Notes: generated by a model from the sequence alone, not told the origin. Positions 1 through 9,211 are shown, counted from the stretch's first letter. The stretch is 64,000 bases of DNA from Silicimonas sp. (GCA_022826385.1 JAJDUZ010000036.1:1-64000), one strand, 5' to 3'. Translations and numbers: made by a program.

Positions 1-76
1 GATAGTTTCCACACAAATCATCCCGGTTTGCCTCTCCATCGACTGCTCAATGAAAAGGATGTCTACAACCATAGGG

Positions 77-128
77 GGGGGTCAAATTTGGACGCCGATA
101 CCCCCATTAGGGGGTCAAAATTGCACGC
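77..128. repeat. Two direct repeats, likely insertion-sequence end remnant
   Basis: Two 19-base copies (77-95 and 110-128) share GGGGGTCAAA and end in ACGC, matching at 17 of 19 positions with a 33-base period. Short GGGGTCA...ACGCC repeats in tandem resemble the multiple-repeat termini of IS21-family elements; that assignment is from memory. No transposase is visible in the 76 bases to the left, so the rest of any element would lie outside the window. The array lies 4 bases from the stop of the neighbouring small gene. Confidence 0.45.
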
Positions 129-132
129 TTTT

Positions 133-300
133 CTACACCATATGCGTTGCGTGGCGGCGGGCTTCTTCCACCGCTCGGTCCACGGTGTCTTCACGGTCGC
201 AGACCGGGCAACACAGCGTGTCGTCCCCCGAAGGTTTCTCGGGCATGTCCGCAGGCACGATGCAGTGGCCGCAGAGGATTTTGGCCGTTTCAACCGCCAT
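133..300 (-). CDS. Small CxxC-pair protein (putative zinc ribbon)
   Basis: This 55-residue product carries two cysteine clusters, CGHC near residue 10 and CCPVC near residue 30, the spacing of a small zinc ribbon. The start at 300 is chosen because GGAG lies 7 bases upstream on the minus strand. The rest is charged and ends in HATHMV. It follows metG on the same strand after a hairpin. The stop is 4 bases from the IS-like repeats, so the original C-terminus may have been replaced. The family is not recognised and the function is unknown; a metal-binding role is inference from the cysteines alone. Confidence 0.45.
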   Translation of the reverse strand: MAVETAKILCGHCIVPADMPEKPSGDDTLCCPVCDREDTVDRAVEEARRHATHMV

Positions 301-423
301 GGTCGATCTCCGTCTGATCCGGCCGCCAGTCTGACCGTGGCATTCCGTCAATTCTTGGGAGATTTCGCGGAATTTGCTGAGGCACCGTGTGCCAAAAGTA
401 AACGATCGGCGTCATCGGCCAAG

Positions 424-456
424 TTTGGGCGCGCGTTCAGAGACGACGCGCCCAAA
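424..456 (-). terminator. Hairpin downstream of metG
   Basis: A perfect 10-base stem (TTTGGGCGCG at 424-433 with CGCGCCCAAA at 447-456) lies 12 bases past the metG stop. No clear U-run follows on the minus strand, so this may be a Rho-assisted terminator or a 3'-end stabiliser. Confidence 0.4.
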
Positions 457-468
457 ATTCGCCCGATA

Positions 469-2181
469 TCAGCTGTTCTGCCCGGCAAACTTGGCTTGCC
501 AGCCCTCGCGATCCTCGTCGCTGATCTTGGCGAACAGCACATCCGGCACAGTGAAGCCGTGCCCTTCGGGCAAGCTCGACAGGGCCGCCGTCATGTCATC
601 GGGCCATTCGGTATCAAGCGTGTTCATCGCGCTCAGCATCTTGGCCGCCGCATCGGGAATGAACGGGGCCGACAGAACGGCGTAAACGCGGATCAGGTTC
701 AGCGCGAGGCGAATTTGCGCTGCTGCCCGCTCGGGGTCTTCCTTGAAGACTGACCAGGGTGCCGCAGTTTGCAGGTACTCGTTGCCAAGAACCCAAAGCG
801 CCCGCAATTCGTTCGCGGCCTTCCGGACCTCGATCGCCTCCATCTGGGCTTCATAGGCGGCGAGACCTGCCTGCAGTTTCTTGATCAGGGCCGCTTCTTC
901 CGCGCCCCAAGCGCCCCCGGCGGGCACCTCCTCGCCAAACTTCGAGCGGCAGAACTTGGTGACGCGGCTGACGAAGTTCCCCAGCACGTCGGCAAGGTCC
1001 TTGTTGACGCTGGCCTGGAAGTTTTCCCACGTGAATTCGCTGTCCGAGTTCTCGGGGGCGTGGCTGAGAAGCCACCAGCGCCAATAGTCGGCGGGCAGGA
1101 TTTCCAGCGCCTGATCCATGAAGATGCCACGGCCCTGGCTGGTGCTGAATTGGCCGCCATCATAGTTCAGGTAGTTGAAGCTCTTGATGTAATCGACCAG
1201 CTTCCAGGGCTCGCCCGAACCGATGATGGTCGCGGGGAACGAGAGGGTATGGAACGGCACATTGTCCTTGCCCATGAACTGGACATAGCGGACATCATCG
1301 GCGCCCTTGTCGGTCCGCCACCAGCGCTCCCAGTCGTCGGCGCCGCGGGCATCCGACCATTCCTTGGCGCAGGCGATGTATTCGATCGGTGCATCGAACC
1401 AGACATAGAACACCTTGTCTTCCATACCGGGCCAGGGCTCGGACCCTTTCCTTACGGGAATGCCCCAATCAAGGTCGCGGGTGATTCCGCGGTCCTGCAA
1501 GCCGTCCCCATCGTTGAGCCACTTCTTGGCAATCGACGTGGTCAGAACCGGCCAATCGGTCTTGCTGTCGATCCAGTCCGAAAGTTCGCCCCGCAGGCTG
1601 CGCTGCTTCAGGTAGAGGTGCTTGGTCTCGCGCACTTCCAGATCGGTCGACCCCGACACCGCCGACCGAGGCTCGATCAAGTCGGTCGGGTCAAGCTGCT
1701 TGGTGCAGTTCTCGCATTGGTCGCCCCGCGCCTTGTCATACCCGCAATTGGGGCAGGTGCCCTCGATATAGCGGTCGGGCAGAAAGCGGCCATCGGCATT
1801 GGAATAGACCTGACGTTCCGACACCTCGTCGATCAACCCGGCCTCGGCCAGTCGCCCGGCAAAGTGCTGGGTCAGCGCGTGGTTCTGCGGGCTGGACGAG
1901 CGTCCGAACTGGTCGAAGGACAGGCGGAACCCGTCCGAGAGGTCTTTCTGCACCGCCCACATCTCGGCGCAATAATCCGCCACGGGCTTGCCGGCCTTCG
2001 CCGCTGCCAGTTCGGCAGGGGTGCCGTGCTCGTCGGTGGCGCAGAGAAACAGGACCTCATGTCCGCGCGCCCGCATGTACCGCGCATGCAGGTCGGCGGG
2101 CAACTGGCTGCCGACGAGATTGCCGAGATGTTTGATCCCGTTGATGTAAGGGATCGCGCTGGTGATCAGAATGCGGGCCAT
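469..2181 (-). CDS. metG: Methionine--tRNA ligase
   Basis: MetRS (570 residues) charges tRNA-Met with methionine using ATP in the cytoplasm. The class I signature is [11 protein letters not shown] at residues 11-21 (HLGN in place of HIGH). A four-cysteine zinc knuckle (CPNC...CENC) lies at about residues 142-161. The second signature appears as FSTSQGRG, a KMSKS variant used by the long MetRS type. No C-terminal EMAP-like tRNA-binding domain is present; the protein ends after the anticodon-binding helices. The start at 2181 (MARILITS) is preferred over an in-frame codon 14 residues upstream because it matches the usual N-terminus of the family. Confidence 0.97.
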   Translation of the reverse strand: MARILITSAIPYINGIKHLGNLVGSQLPADLHARYMRARGHEVLFLCATDEHGTPAELAAAKAGKPVADYCAEMWAVQKDLSDGFRLSFDQFGRSSSPQNHALTQHFAGRLAEAGLIDEVSERQVYSNADGRFLPDRYIEGTCPNCGYDKARGDQCENCTKQLDPTDLIEPRSAVSGSTDLEVRETKHLYLKQRSLRGELSDWIDSKTDWPVLTTSIAKKWLNDGDGLQDRGITRDLDWGIPVRKGSEPWPGMEDKVFYVWFDAPIEYIACAKEWSDARGADDWERWWRTDKGADDVRYVQFMGKDNVPFHTLSFPATIIGSGEPWKLVDYIKSFNYLNYDGGQFSTSQGRGIFMDQALEILPADYWRWWLLSHAPENSDSEFTWENFQASVNKDLADVLGNFVSRVTKFCRSKFGEEVPAGGAWGAEEAALIKKLQAGLAAYEAQMEAIEVRKAANELRALWVLGNEYLQTAAPWSVFKEDPERAAAQIRLALNLIRVYAVLSAPFIPDAAAKMLSAMNTLDTEWPDDMTAALSSLPEGHGFTVPDVLFAKISDEDREGWQAKFAGQNS

Positions 2182-2277
2182 TGGCGGGTTCCTTGCTGTC
2201 GCGAGGCTCTCTATCCCAGCCATGCGCCAGCGTCACCCCTTGTTTCGAGGCAGACGCCCCTGTTCCCAACATTATGC

Positions 2278-2326
2278 GAGAGGCTTTGCCCCTCGCGCTC
2301 CCCAAAGTATTTCTGAACAGAAGAAA
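2278..2326 (+). repeat. Dispersed repeat, GAACAGAAGAAG-tail type (copy 1)
   Basis: GC-rich head with self-complementary GAGG...CCTC, then a CCCCAAAGTATTT core and a GAACAGAAGAAA tail. The same layout recurs at 2443-2502 (inverted), 15391-15476 and 34487-34542. The 329-base metG-ppk2 spacer holds this copy and its inverted partner and no gene. Confidence 0.7.
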
Positions 2327-2442
2327 CACAATTTTCATCAAATTGTCGGAAGTATTTTTGGCGGTACAGGCGGAAGCGCCGATGACCGCAACAGGAGAAG
2401 CCTCCCGGCCATCTGCAATGGGTCGGGGGGTGGACCTGGGCC

Positions 2443-2502
2443 CGCTTCTTCTGTTCGGAAATACTTCGGGGGGCGCGCGACAGCGCGCGGGGCAGAGCCC
2501 CA
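2443..2502 (-). repeat. Dispersed repeat, GAACAGAAGAAG-tail type (copy 2, inverted)
   Basis: Read on the minus strand: GGGGCTCTGCCCC, then GCGCGC...GCGCGC, then CGAAGTATTTCC and GAACAGAAGAAG. It faces copy 1 across about 115 bases, so the pair could fold into one long hairpin in a read-through ppk2-metG transcript. Confidence 0.7.
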
Positions 2503-2510
2503 TGCGACCT

Positions 2511-3383
2511 CTAGGCTGGCCGCACCTTTCGCGTGTCCGGGTGCAGGGCCGTGGCCAGGATATGGTCCGACCGATGCAGCACGTGATCGGCGCGGCCGAC
2601 GATCCGTGGGTCGGGCGGCGTGGCGATCTTTGCGTCCTTGCCCGGATAGTCGAGCGTCGACAGAAAATGCCGCATGCAGTTCAGGCGGGCGCGTTTCTTG
2701 TCGTCGGACTTGATGATGGTCCAGGGCGCGTCCGCCGTGTCCGTATAAAACAGCATCGCCTCCTTGGCTTCGGTATAGTCGTCCCATTTTCCAAGGCTGG
2801 CCTTGTCGATGGGCGACAGTTTCCAGCGTTTCAGCGGGTCGGTTTCCCGCGATTGGAACCGGGCCTTCTGTTCGTCCTGCGTGACCGAGAACCAGTACTT
2901 GTAGAGCCTGATGCCGCTGCGGGTCAGCATGCGTTCCAACTCGGGCGTCTGACGCATGAATTCGAGATATTCGGACGGCTCGCAGAACCCCATGACGCGT
3001 TCGACCCCGGCGCGGTTGTACCAGGACCGGTCATAGAAGACCATTTCACCCTGCGTCGGCAACTCTTGGATATACCGCTGAAAATACCACTGCCCGCGCT
3101 CTTCGTCGGTGGGTTTGTTCAGCGCGACAACGCGTGCGGCCCGCGGGTTGAGGTGCTCGGTAAAACGCTTAATCGTACCGCCCTTCCCAGCCGCGTCGCG
3201 CCCTTCAAAGAGCAGCACGAACTTCTGACCGGTCTCCTGCGCCCAAAGCTGGACCTTCAAAAGCTCGGCCTGCAAGGCCGCTTTTTCCGCTTCGTATGCC
3301 CTGCGGTCGAGCTTGTCCGTATAGGGGTAGGTGCCATTGTCGAAAATGGCGTCATCTGGCGTCGCGACTTGATCTCTTGGCAT
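2511..3383 (-). CDS. ppk2: Polyphosphate kinase 2 family protein
   Basis: This 290-residue PPK2-family kinase transfers phosphate between polyphosphate and a nucleotide (GDP/ADP or AMP, depending on subclass). Visible motifs are the Walker A-like GRDAAGKGGTI near residue 62 and the lid/Walker B-like FYDRSWYNRAGVERVMGF near residue 115. Single-domain length is typical of class I enzymes. The ATG at 3383 is preferred because GGGAG lies 7 bases upstream; an earlier in-frame TTG is less likely. It sits between fabI and metG on the same strand with no tight spacing. Nucleotide preference cannot be read from the sequence. Confidence 0.93.
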   Translation of the reverse strand: MPRDQVATPDDAIFDNGTYPYTDKLDRRAYEAEKAALQAELLKVQLWAQETGQKFVLLFEGRDAAGKGGTIKRFTEHLNPRAARVVALNKPTDEERGQWYFQRYIQELPTQGEMVFYDRSWYNRAGVERVMGFCEPSEYLEFMRQTPELERMLTRSGIRLYKYWFSVTQDEQKARFQSRETDPLKRWKLSPIDKASLGKWDDYTEAKEAMLFYTDTADAPWTIIKSDDKKRARLNCMRHFLSTLDYPGKDAKIATPPDPRIVGRADHVLHRSDHILATALHPDTRKVRPA

Positions 3384-3435
3384 CGGCAGGCTCCCATAAT
3401 TCAAGGGACCCTATGCCGGGAAAGGGTTTCGCGTC

Positions 3436-3451
3436 TTTGATCCGGATCAAA
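3436..3451. repeat. 16-base perfect palindrome between fabI and ppk2
   Basis: TTTGATCC/GGATCAAA is a loopless dyad 5 bases past the fabI stop and 53 bases before the ppk2 start. A loopless palindrome suits dimeric protein binding better than termination. No regulator is assigned. Confidence 0.4.
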
Positions 3452-3456
3452 CCGGC

Positions 3457-4242
3457 CTAGAGGTTCTCAGACTGCATCATGCCCAGCACGTGATAGCCCC
3501 CATCGACGCGGATGATCTCGCCCGTCGTAAAGGCGCCCGCGTCCGAGCAGAGGTAAACCGCCGTCCCGCCCACGGCCTCAAGCGTCGCGTTCGAGCGCAG
3601 GGGAGCGTTCATCTCGGTCGTCTTATAGGTCTTGCGCGCACCGCCGATCGCGGCCCCGGCCAGCGTCTTCATCGGACCGGGGCTGATCGCATTCACCCGG
3701 ATGCCCTGTGGGCCAAGATCATTCGCCAGATACCGCACCGAGCTTTCCAGCGCAGCCTTTGCAACGCCCATCACGTTGTAATTCGGCTGGACCCGGTTCG
3801 AGCCCATATAGGTCAGCGTGATCAACGACCCGCCTTCGGCCATCATCGGTTCGGCCCGGCGCGCGCATTCAATGAAGGAATAGCACGATATATTCAATGA
3901 ATTTAAGAAGTTGTCGCGACTTGTGTTGACGAAACGGCCGGTCAGTTCGGATTTGTCCGAGAAGGCAATCGCATGGACGAGGAAGTCAAGCTGACCCCAT
4001 TCGGCGCCGATCTTGTCGAAACACGCATCCATCGAGGCCGGGTCGGTGACATCGACATCGACCATCAAGCTTGAGCCCACGCTTTCCGCCAAGGGTTCCA
4101 CCCGCTTGCCGAAGGCCTCGCCCTGATAGGAAAACGCAAGCTCTGCGCCTGCATCCGCCAGCGCCTTGGCTATGCCCCACGCAATCGAGCGTTCATTGGC
4201 GACGCCCATCACAAGCCCGCGTTTGCCGGTCATCTGTCCCAT
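3457..4242 (-). CDS. fabI: Enoyl-[acyl-carrier-protein] reductase, NADH type
   Basis: FabI reduces trans-2-enoyl-ACP at the end of each round of fatty-acid elongation. The 261-residue product is a divergent short-chain dehydrogenase: the N-terminus is GLVMGVANERSIAWGIA (cofactor loop), and the catalytic Tyr-x6-Lys is in YNVMGVAK. The C-terminal TTGEIIRVDGGYHVLGM is typical of FabI. The start at 4242 has GGGAG 6 bases upstream; the open frame runs further up but without family similarity. It lies downstream of fabB and fabA on the same strand, separated from fabB by an opposing gene, so it must have its own promoter or depend on read-through. Confidence 0.96.
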   Translation of the reverse strand: MGQMTGKRGLVMGVANERSIAWGIAKALADAGAELAFSYQGEAFGKRVEPLAESVGSSLMVDVDVTDPASMDACFDKIGAEWGQLDFLVHAIAFSDKSELTGRFVNTSRDNFLNSLNISCYSFIECARRAEPMMAEGGSLITLTYMGSNRVQPNYNVMGVAKAALESSVRYLANDLGPQGIRVNAISPGPMKTLAGAAIGGARKTYKTTEMNAPLRSNATLEAVGGTAVYLCSDAGAFTTGEIIRVDGGYHVLGMMQSENL

Positions 4243-4414
4243 GGCGATCTCCCTCGCTCTTTCCTTGGTGATGCCGTGTGGGGCAGAGGGTTGCAAGGCG
4301 GTTTGCATAATGGGAGCGAATGCCTGCTTTGAACCCGAACTTGCCGATGCTGCAAGATGCGCAAACGTCGGCTTCACACTGTGAACGACCGACAGATTAT
4401 GCGAGACACACCGC

Positions 4415-4939
4415 ATGACGAAAACAGCGTTCCACGAATGGTACCATGACTGCGGCACAACTCGGGGCTACCGCATGCCCCGAATTGCTCTTTATCACAC
4501 AGGGCCGTTCAGCCTTGCGATAATGCTTCAAGACCCCGGCGGGCCGCTGGCGGGCTCAGGCGCACAGATTTCCGGTGAAATAGGAGTGTGCAATGACGAT
4601 AGCACCGCGCGTTTCATTCGGGACGAACTGGATCACTTCAACGTACCATACAGCGATGTTGTTCTATTAAATGCCCTGCCCGGATATGGGCTTAAAAACA
4701 CGGTAAGGGAAAGACAACGTGGTGCGGCTTTCAACAACGATGCCGTCCGGCGCGCGGGCATTAATAGGCTATTGGTGGCCGGAAAATCGATTGCTTGGCC
4801 TGTCGCCAACCTCATGGACCTGACTGGGATGAAGGTAGCCTATACGCATCATCCAAGCGTTAGAGGACACAACGGGTGCGGATCAAATGCTGAAGGCAAG
4901 CGGGTATGGCGTGAGACTTTGGAGTCGCTCTTGGCGTAA
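4415..4939 (+). CDS. Uracil-DNA glycosylase-like protein
   Basis: The 174-residue product resembles the uracil-DNA glycosylase superfamily: motif 1 as LQDPGGPLAGSG near residue 38, a central VVLLNALPGYG, and motif 2 as THHPSVRGHN near residue 144. These are the catalytic-loop and minor-groove-intercalation positions of the fold. The likely role is excision of damaged or deaminated bases, which is inference. Starts at 4415 or 4475 (MPRIALYHTG) are both possible; neither has a strong ribosome-binding site. It is transcribed against fabI and fabB and is visibly richer in A+T than both, suggesting acquisition by transfer. Confidence 0.65.
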   Translation: MTKTAFHEWYHDCGTTRGYRMPRIALYHTGPFSLAIMLQDPGGPLAGSGAQISGEIGVCNDDSTARFIRDELDHFNVPYSDVVLLNALPGYGLKNTVRERQRGAAFNNDAVRRAGINRLLVAGKSIAWPVANLMDLTGMKVAYTHHPSVRGHNGCGSNAEGKRVWRETLESLLA

Positions 4940-5122
4940 CCGCGTCATGCAATCGCGAGCGCGGGCTCTCATCATGGTTCATGATTGTTGCAGACGCAGT
5001 CCGGACAGCCGCAGATAGCCCTTAGTGTCCTGAATCTCGTTGCCCGATAGCGGACACCGGCATCAGAAACTCGGAAGGTAGCTTCACCCGCAAAGCGGAC
5101 CTTAGCAAACCGGCACGCGGAA

Positions 5123-6343
5123 CTAACCGTGATACTTGCTCATTGCGACCGTTGCATTCGTTCCGCCAAAGCCAAAGCTGTTTGACAGCACCGTGTCCAG
5201 GTTGGCCTCGGTCGTCTCGGTCACGATCTCTTCCGGGCGGATCGCCGGGTCGAGCGTGGTCACGTTGATCGACGGAGCCATGAAGCCCTTGTCCATCATG
5301 ATCAGTGAATAGATCGCCTCGTGCACGCCAGCCGCCCCCAGCGAGTGGCCGGTCATCGACTTGGTCGAGCTGATCGGGGCGTGGTCATCTCCGAAGACGC
5401 GGCGGACGGCTTCCACCTCGGTCACGTCGCCCACTGGCGTCGAGGTGCCGTGTGCGTTGATATAGTCCACCGTGCGGTCGCCCAGCGTGCTGGCGGCCAG
5501 CCGCATCGAGCGTTCGCCGCCTTCGCCCGAGGGCGCCACCATGTCGTAACCGTCCGAGGTCGCGCCATAGCCGGTGACTTCCGCGTAAATCTTCGCACCA
5601 CGCGCCTTGGCGTGCTCAAGCTCTTCAAGCACCACCATGCCGCCGCCTCCGCCGATCACGAACCCATCGCGGGTTTCGTCAAAGGCGCGGGCTGCCGTGG
5701 TGGGCGCATCGTTGTACTTCGACGACATCGCACCCATCGCATCAAAGAGGCACGAGAGCGTCCAGTCCACTTCTTCGCCGCCGCCGGCAAAGACGATGTC
5801 CTGCTTGCCCATCTGGATCTGCTCGGCGCCATTGCCCATGCAATGCAGCGTCGTCGAACAGGCGGAGGTGATCGAATAGTTGATGCCCTTGATCTTGAAC
5901 GGTGTCGCAAGACAGGCGCTGACCGTCGACGACATGCAGCGCGTCACCATGAACGGCCCCATGCGCTTCGGCGCGCCTTTTTCGATCACGATATTATGGG
6001 CCTGGAAAAAGTTCGAGGTCGACGGGCCACCCGAACCGGCGACCAGTCCGGTCCGCTCGTTCGAGATGTCGCTTTCCTCCAGCCCGCTATCGGCAATCGC
6101 CTGTTCCATCGCCAGATAGGCATAGGCCGCGGTCGGCCCCATGAAACGCAGCTGCCGCTTGTCGATATGCTCGGCCAGATCGATATCGGGAATGCCCGCA
6201 ACCTGGCTGCGGAACCCATGGTCGGCATAGTCCTGCTGGAAGGTGATGCCCGACTTGCCGGCGCGCAGGCTGGCTTCAACTTCGGCAACCGAGTTGCCGA
6301 TGGGGCAGACGATACCGATCCCGGTGATGACGACGCGACGCAT
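5123..6343 (-). CDS. fabB: 3-oxoacyl-[acyl-carrier-protein] synthase I
   Basis: KAS I (406 residues) condenses malonyl-ACP with acyl-ACP, including the unsaturated intermediates made by FabA. The active-site cysteine is C162 in [10 protein letters not shown], and the two histidines are in [11 protein letters not shown] and [12 protein letters not shown]. The [18 protein letters not shown] and [18 protein letters not shown] stretches are closer to FabB than FabF. The start at 6343 has GGGAG 5 bases upstream. It pairs functionally with fabA (7539-8048), but about 1.2 kb carrying an unrelated gene separates them. Confidence 0.96.
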   Translation of the reverse strand: MRRVVITGIGIVCPIGNSVAEVEASLRAGKSGITFQQDYADHGFRSQVAGIPDIDLAEHIDKRQLRFMGPTAAYAYLAMEQAIADSGLEESDISNERTGLVAGSGGPSTSNFFQAHNIVIEKGAPKRMGPFMVTRCMSSTVSACLATPFKIKGINYSITSACSTTLHCMGNGAEQIQMGKQDIVFAGGGEEVDWTLSCLFDAMGAMSSKYNDAPTTAARAFDETRDGFVIGGGGGMVVLEELEHAKARGAKIYAEVTGYGATSDGYDMVAPSGEGGERSMRLAASTLGDRTVDYINAHGTSTPVGDVTEVEAVRRVFGDDHAPISSTKSMTGHSLGAAGVHEAIYSLIMMDKGFMAPSINVTTLDPAIRPEEIVTETTEANLDTVLSNSFGFGGTNATVAMSKYHG

Positions 6344-6567
6344 GAAGGCTCCCTGAATTCTGCTCACGCCTATCTATGACAGGGGTATAGGAGGGGGCAA
6401 GCAGTTAGGGGGCACCATCGCCCGTGCCTTTGGTGTTTCAGCGTCCAAGTGCAGTCTCGCATGGCTGGGTCATGCCATGGCACCGGGCACTCGGACGGGG
6501 CAGGTGACCTCTCTCGCATTCACGTATGTATGTCGGGTTTGAGCCCAAACTCACTACGATCTGATGC

Positions 6568-7152
6568 TCACTTCGTTTTCGCGCTGAGACCAACGCTCAA
6601 TAGTTTGGTTCCACTGAACCGCGCCGAGATCACCGTTGAAGGCTGAACAACTCCGTTCATTAGGCGATTGATCGGTCCTGAAATGATCTGCGACCTTGCC
6701 ACTGTGTCTTCATATGTCCACTGGCCGACTACGAGACGGTCAAACTTTGGCATCATCTCCGATCTGTCGAGGTTTCCAACATCGCGAAACCCGTTTTGTT
6801 CCATCCACTCCGCTACCAATTCCGGGGAACCCAAAGTATCGAAAATTCGAAACAAGCAGACTTGGACAGCGTAGGGACCATGAATGATGTCCCAATCGAC
6901 GTTCATGACATTCGGTGTGTCCGTTTCTTGCTCTGACGGGGCAAGGCACGCTCTTACACTGGGAAACTGCGTTATCGGCTCTCTATACTCCTCCCATCTA
7001 GGGTGCTGCTCATCAACCAGCCTGCCCATGCTGAGGTAAGGAGATACACCTTGGTCAGAAAGCCTCGTCAATGGCGGGGAACTTTCCCCATCGGCAGATA
7101 TACCGAAAGGGAGGCAAGCTAAAACTGAGGACACTGCTGTCAGACGCGACAT
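6568..7152 (-). CDS. Exported protein of unknown function
   Basis: This 194-residue product has an N-terminal hydrophobic stretch (MSRLTAVSSVLACLPFGISA). It could be cleaved after ISA or be a lipoprotein with VLAC as lipobox. The mature part is soluble, with several Trp and Cys residues and no motif I recognise. The ATG at 7152 is preferred; the frame extends upstream only through a TTG. It lies between fabA and fabB on the same strand and is AT-richer than both. It may ride on the fabA transcript. Signs point to a recent accessory insertion. Confidence 0.6.
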   Translation of the reverse strand: MSRLTAVSSVLACLPFGISADGESSPPLTRLSDQGVSPYLSMGRLVDEQHPRWEEYREPITQFPSVRACLAPSEQETDTPNVMNVDWDIIHGPYAVQVCLFRIFDTLGSPELVAEWMEQNGFRDVGNLDRSEMMPKFDRLVVGQWTYEDTVARSQIISGPINRLMNGVVQPSTVISARFSGTKLLSVGLSAKTK

Positions 7153-7538
7153 CGCTCCAAAGTAAGAAGGTTTATGCTCCAAAAACGTTTCCTCATAGAA
7201 ACTGAACAACAGCAAGAATTTTCAATCTGCGCTGCGATGCAGGCATCGCTACTACGAATTTGCCGACTGTAACATACGAAGTGATGCCGAGGTCCGCTTT
7301 GTCCGCCAACCCGCCATCCACAGACCCGAACACTGTTGCGAACCTCCGTCGCCCGTTCTCCGCCACGGATGGTGCCACCGACGGAATACCTACGCAGGCA
7401 CCGACGTGATACCGACAGTCCTCGCCCGCCCGTTTTCTCCGGGATCAGACGCATATGGGCGCAGGCCTTCGGACAGGCAGAGCGCGCCTGTCGCTGGAGT
7501 ACACGGGGGGCTGCCGGACGGGCGTTACACGGGGGCGA
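7153..7538. other. 386-base stretch without a supported gene
   Basis: Between the exported unknown and fabA. The only open frame (minus, 7140-7454) has an arginine- and cysteine-rich shadow composition and no ribosome-binding site. I see no repeat or convincing promoter. It belongs to the material separating fabA from fabB. Confidence 0.5.
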
Positions 7539-8048
7539 TCAGCTCTCGCTGAGCGCCACTTTCATGTCCTTGACCATATAGATCGTCTCGCCATCGGCCT
7601 CGACCCGGCCATCAGCGACACCCATGGTCAGGCGGCGCGTCTGCACGGCCTTGGTGAAGTCGACGTAATAGGTCAGCATTTTCCGGTCAGGCCGCACCAT
7701 GCCCGTCAGTTTCACCTCGCCCACACCCAGCGCATAGCCGCGCCCCTGCCAGCCGCGCCAGCCAAGGTTGAAGCCGGTCAACTGCCAAAGCCCGTCAAGG
7801 CCCAGACAGCCCGGCATGATCGGGTTGCCAGGGAAATGGCAGTCGAAGAACCAGAGATCAGGGGTGATATCGAACTCGGCCACGACATGGCCTTTGCCGT
7901 TCTCGCCGCCATCCTCGGAAATCGAGGTGATCCGGTCCATCATCAGCATCGGCGGTTCCGGAAGCTGCGCATTGCCGGGGCCAAAAAGCTCACCGCGTGC
8001 ACAGGCCAGCAGTCCCTCACGGTCGAACGAGGTCGGAAATTGGCTCAT
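7539..8048 (-). CDS. fabA: 3-hydroxydecanoyl-[acyl-carrier-protein] dehydratase/isomerase
   Basis: FabA (169 residues) dehydrates 3-hydroxydecanoyl-ACP and isomerises the product to cis-3, opening the anaerobic route to unsaturated fatty acids. The hot-dog active site is visible as [20 protein letters not shown], containing the catalytic His and Asp. PMLMMDRI and YYVDFTKAV are further family stretches. The start at 8048 ([10 protein letters not shown]) matches the family length; the frame extends 27 codons further without support. It is divergent from irr, with 151 bases between, a common arrangement in this order. Confidence 0.96.
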   Translation of the reverse strand: MSQFPTSFDREGLLACARGELFGPGNAQLPEPPMLMMDRITSISEDGGENGKGHVVAEFDITPDLWFFDCHFPGNPIMPGCLGLDGLWQLTGFNLGWRGWQGRGYALGVGEVKLTGMVRPDRKMLTYYVDFTKAVQTRRLTMGVADGRVEADGETIYMVKDMKVALSES

Positions 8049-8199
8049 TTGGGACTGCTCCGCGTATATTGTTTCATATTGGCCTTCGCCCCATAGCAGG
8101 CGTGTTGATTGTGGTGCAAGGGGCGACAATCGGGTGATTTCGCCGCAAATGCTGTTTATCCGATTGAAGAACGGGGCCTTTGCTCCCTATATTGGGGGT

Positions 8200-8634
8200 A
8201 TGAACACTGGTGGCGAGATGATTGACATCCAGCAGAAGCGCGGAACCGAATGGTTGACGGCGGCGGGCGTGCGTCCGACGCGGCAACGCGTTGCCTTGGC
8301 TGCTTTGCTGGTCGGTGACGGTCAGGACCGGCACGTGACGGCAGAAAGCCTGCACGCGGCAAGTCAGACTGCAGGCGACTCGGTGTCGCTTGCGACGGTC
8401 TACAATACGCTCCGCGCTTTCTGTGACGCCGGTCTGGTTCAGGAAATCACCGTGGACGGGTCGAAAAGCTATTTCGACACCCGGACCGATGACCACCCGC
8501 ATTTCTTCTGGGAGGATGAAGCGCGCCTGTCGGATGCGCCCGCAGACCAGCTTGAAATCAGGCGTCTGCCCGAGGCGCCCGAAGGGGCCGAGATTTCCAA
8601 GGTCGACGTGGTGATCCGGCTGCGTCGCCGCTAA
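8200..8634 (+). CDS. irr: Iron response regulator, Fur family
   Basis: Irr (144 residues) is the haem-sensing Fur relative that represses haem synthesis and iron-using genes in Alphaproteobacteria when iron is scarce. The DNA-binding helix region AAGVRPTRQRVALAALL and SLATVYNTLRAFCDAGLVQEI are typical, and the HxH-type DDHPHFFWED site is where haem or metal binds. The start at 8200 (GGGGGT immediately upstream) or at 8218 (MIDIQQKR) cannot be separated. It is divergent from fabA. It probably controls distant regulons rather than its neighbours. Confidence 0.9.
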   Translation: MNTGGEMIDIQQKRGTEWLTAAGVRPTRQRVALAALLVGDGQDRHVTAESLHAASQTAGDSVSLATVYNTLRAFCDAGLVQEITVDGSKSYFDTRTDDHPHFFWEDEARLSDAPADQLEIRRLPEAPEGAEISKVDVVIRLRRR

Positions 8635-8669
8635 CCAGCCCAAGGCGCCTCTGCGCCGAGTGAGATACA

Positions 8670-9206
8670 ATGTTCAAATCACGCCAATCGCCTCTGCCAG
8701 AGGGCAGTTTTCTTGCGCGCTATCTTGACCGCGAGGGTGCTTATACCGACTGCTTTAGGGTCGATGTTCCGGGCGGCCCTGATTTGCCGGCTTACATAGA
8801 GACGTTCTTCGACAGCTGGGTGTTCCGCCTTGAGCGCAGGGTGCTGACACTGGCGGGCAAGGGGCCGGCCACGCGCAAGACCGTCGAGGCCTTGGCCCAT
8901 CAGGACGCCCAGCGTTTCGCCGCGTGGATCGTGCGCGAGCGTGACGACAGCCAGATCCTGATGGAGGTTCCGCGGACCCCGATCCGCACATGGCTGCGGG
9001 TTCTGCCGTCGGACGAACAACCCGGTCATGTGCGGCTCTATTTCGGGTCTGCTCTGGTCCCGCCGCATCGAACAGATGGCGCCCCAGCCCGTCTTGGTCC
9101 CCTGTTTCGATGGACGACCGGGCTTCACAAGCTTTATTCGCACATCCTGTTGGATGCCGCGGCGCGTGACTGGAAGCGGTCCGCGGTCACGCCACAAACC
9201 ACCTGA
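8670..9206 (+). CDS. Conserved protein of unknown function
   Basis: A soluble 178-residue product without signal peptide or membrane helix. YTDCFRVDVPGG near residue 25 and the C-terminal LHKLYSHILLDAAARDW loosely recall DUF2867 proteins, but the match is from memory and weak. It starts 35 bases after irr on the same strand, so it could be co-transcribed, and ends at a terminator-like hairpin. No catalytic motif is evident. Confidence 0.75.
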   Translation: MFKSRQSPLPEGSFLARYLDREGAYTDCFRVDVPGGPDLPAYIETFFDSWVFRLERRVLTLAGKGPATRKTVEALAHQDAQRFAAWIVRERDDSQILMEVPRTPIRTWLRVLPSDEQPGHVRLYFGSALVPPHRTDGAPARLGPLFRWTTGLHKLYSHILLDAAARDWKRSAVTPQTT

Positions 9207-9211
9207 TCTGA

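Noticed and set aside
769-2316. 515-codon open frame antisense to metG
   Set aside because: High-GC third-position shadow of metG: arginine/glycine-rich, no family motif or ribosome-binding site.
7140-7454. 104-codon minus-strand frame between fabA and the exported unknown
   Set aside because: Overlaps the next gene's start, has no ribosome-binding site and shadow-like composition. Considered as a decayed transposase fragment, but no motif supports that.
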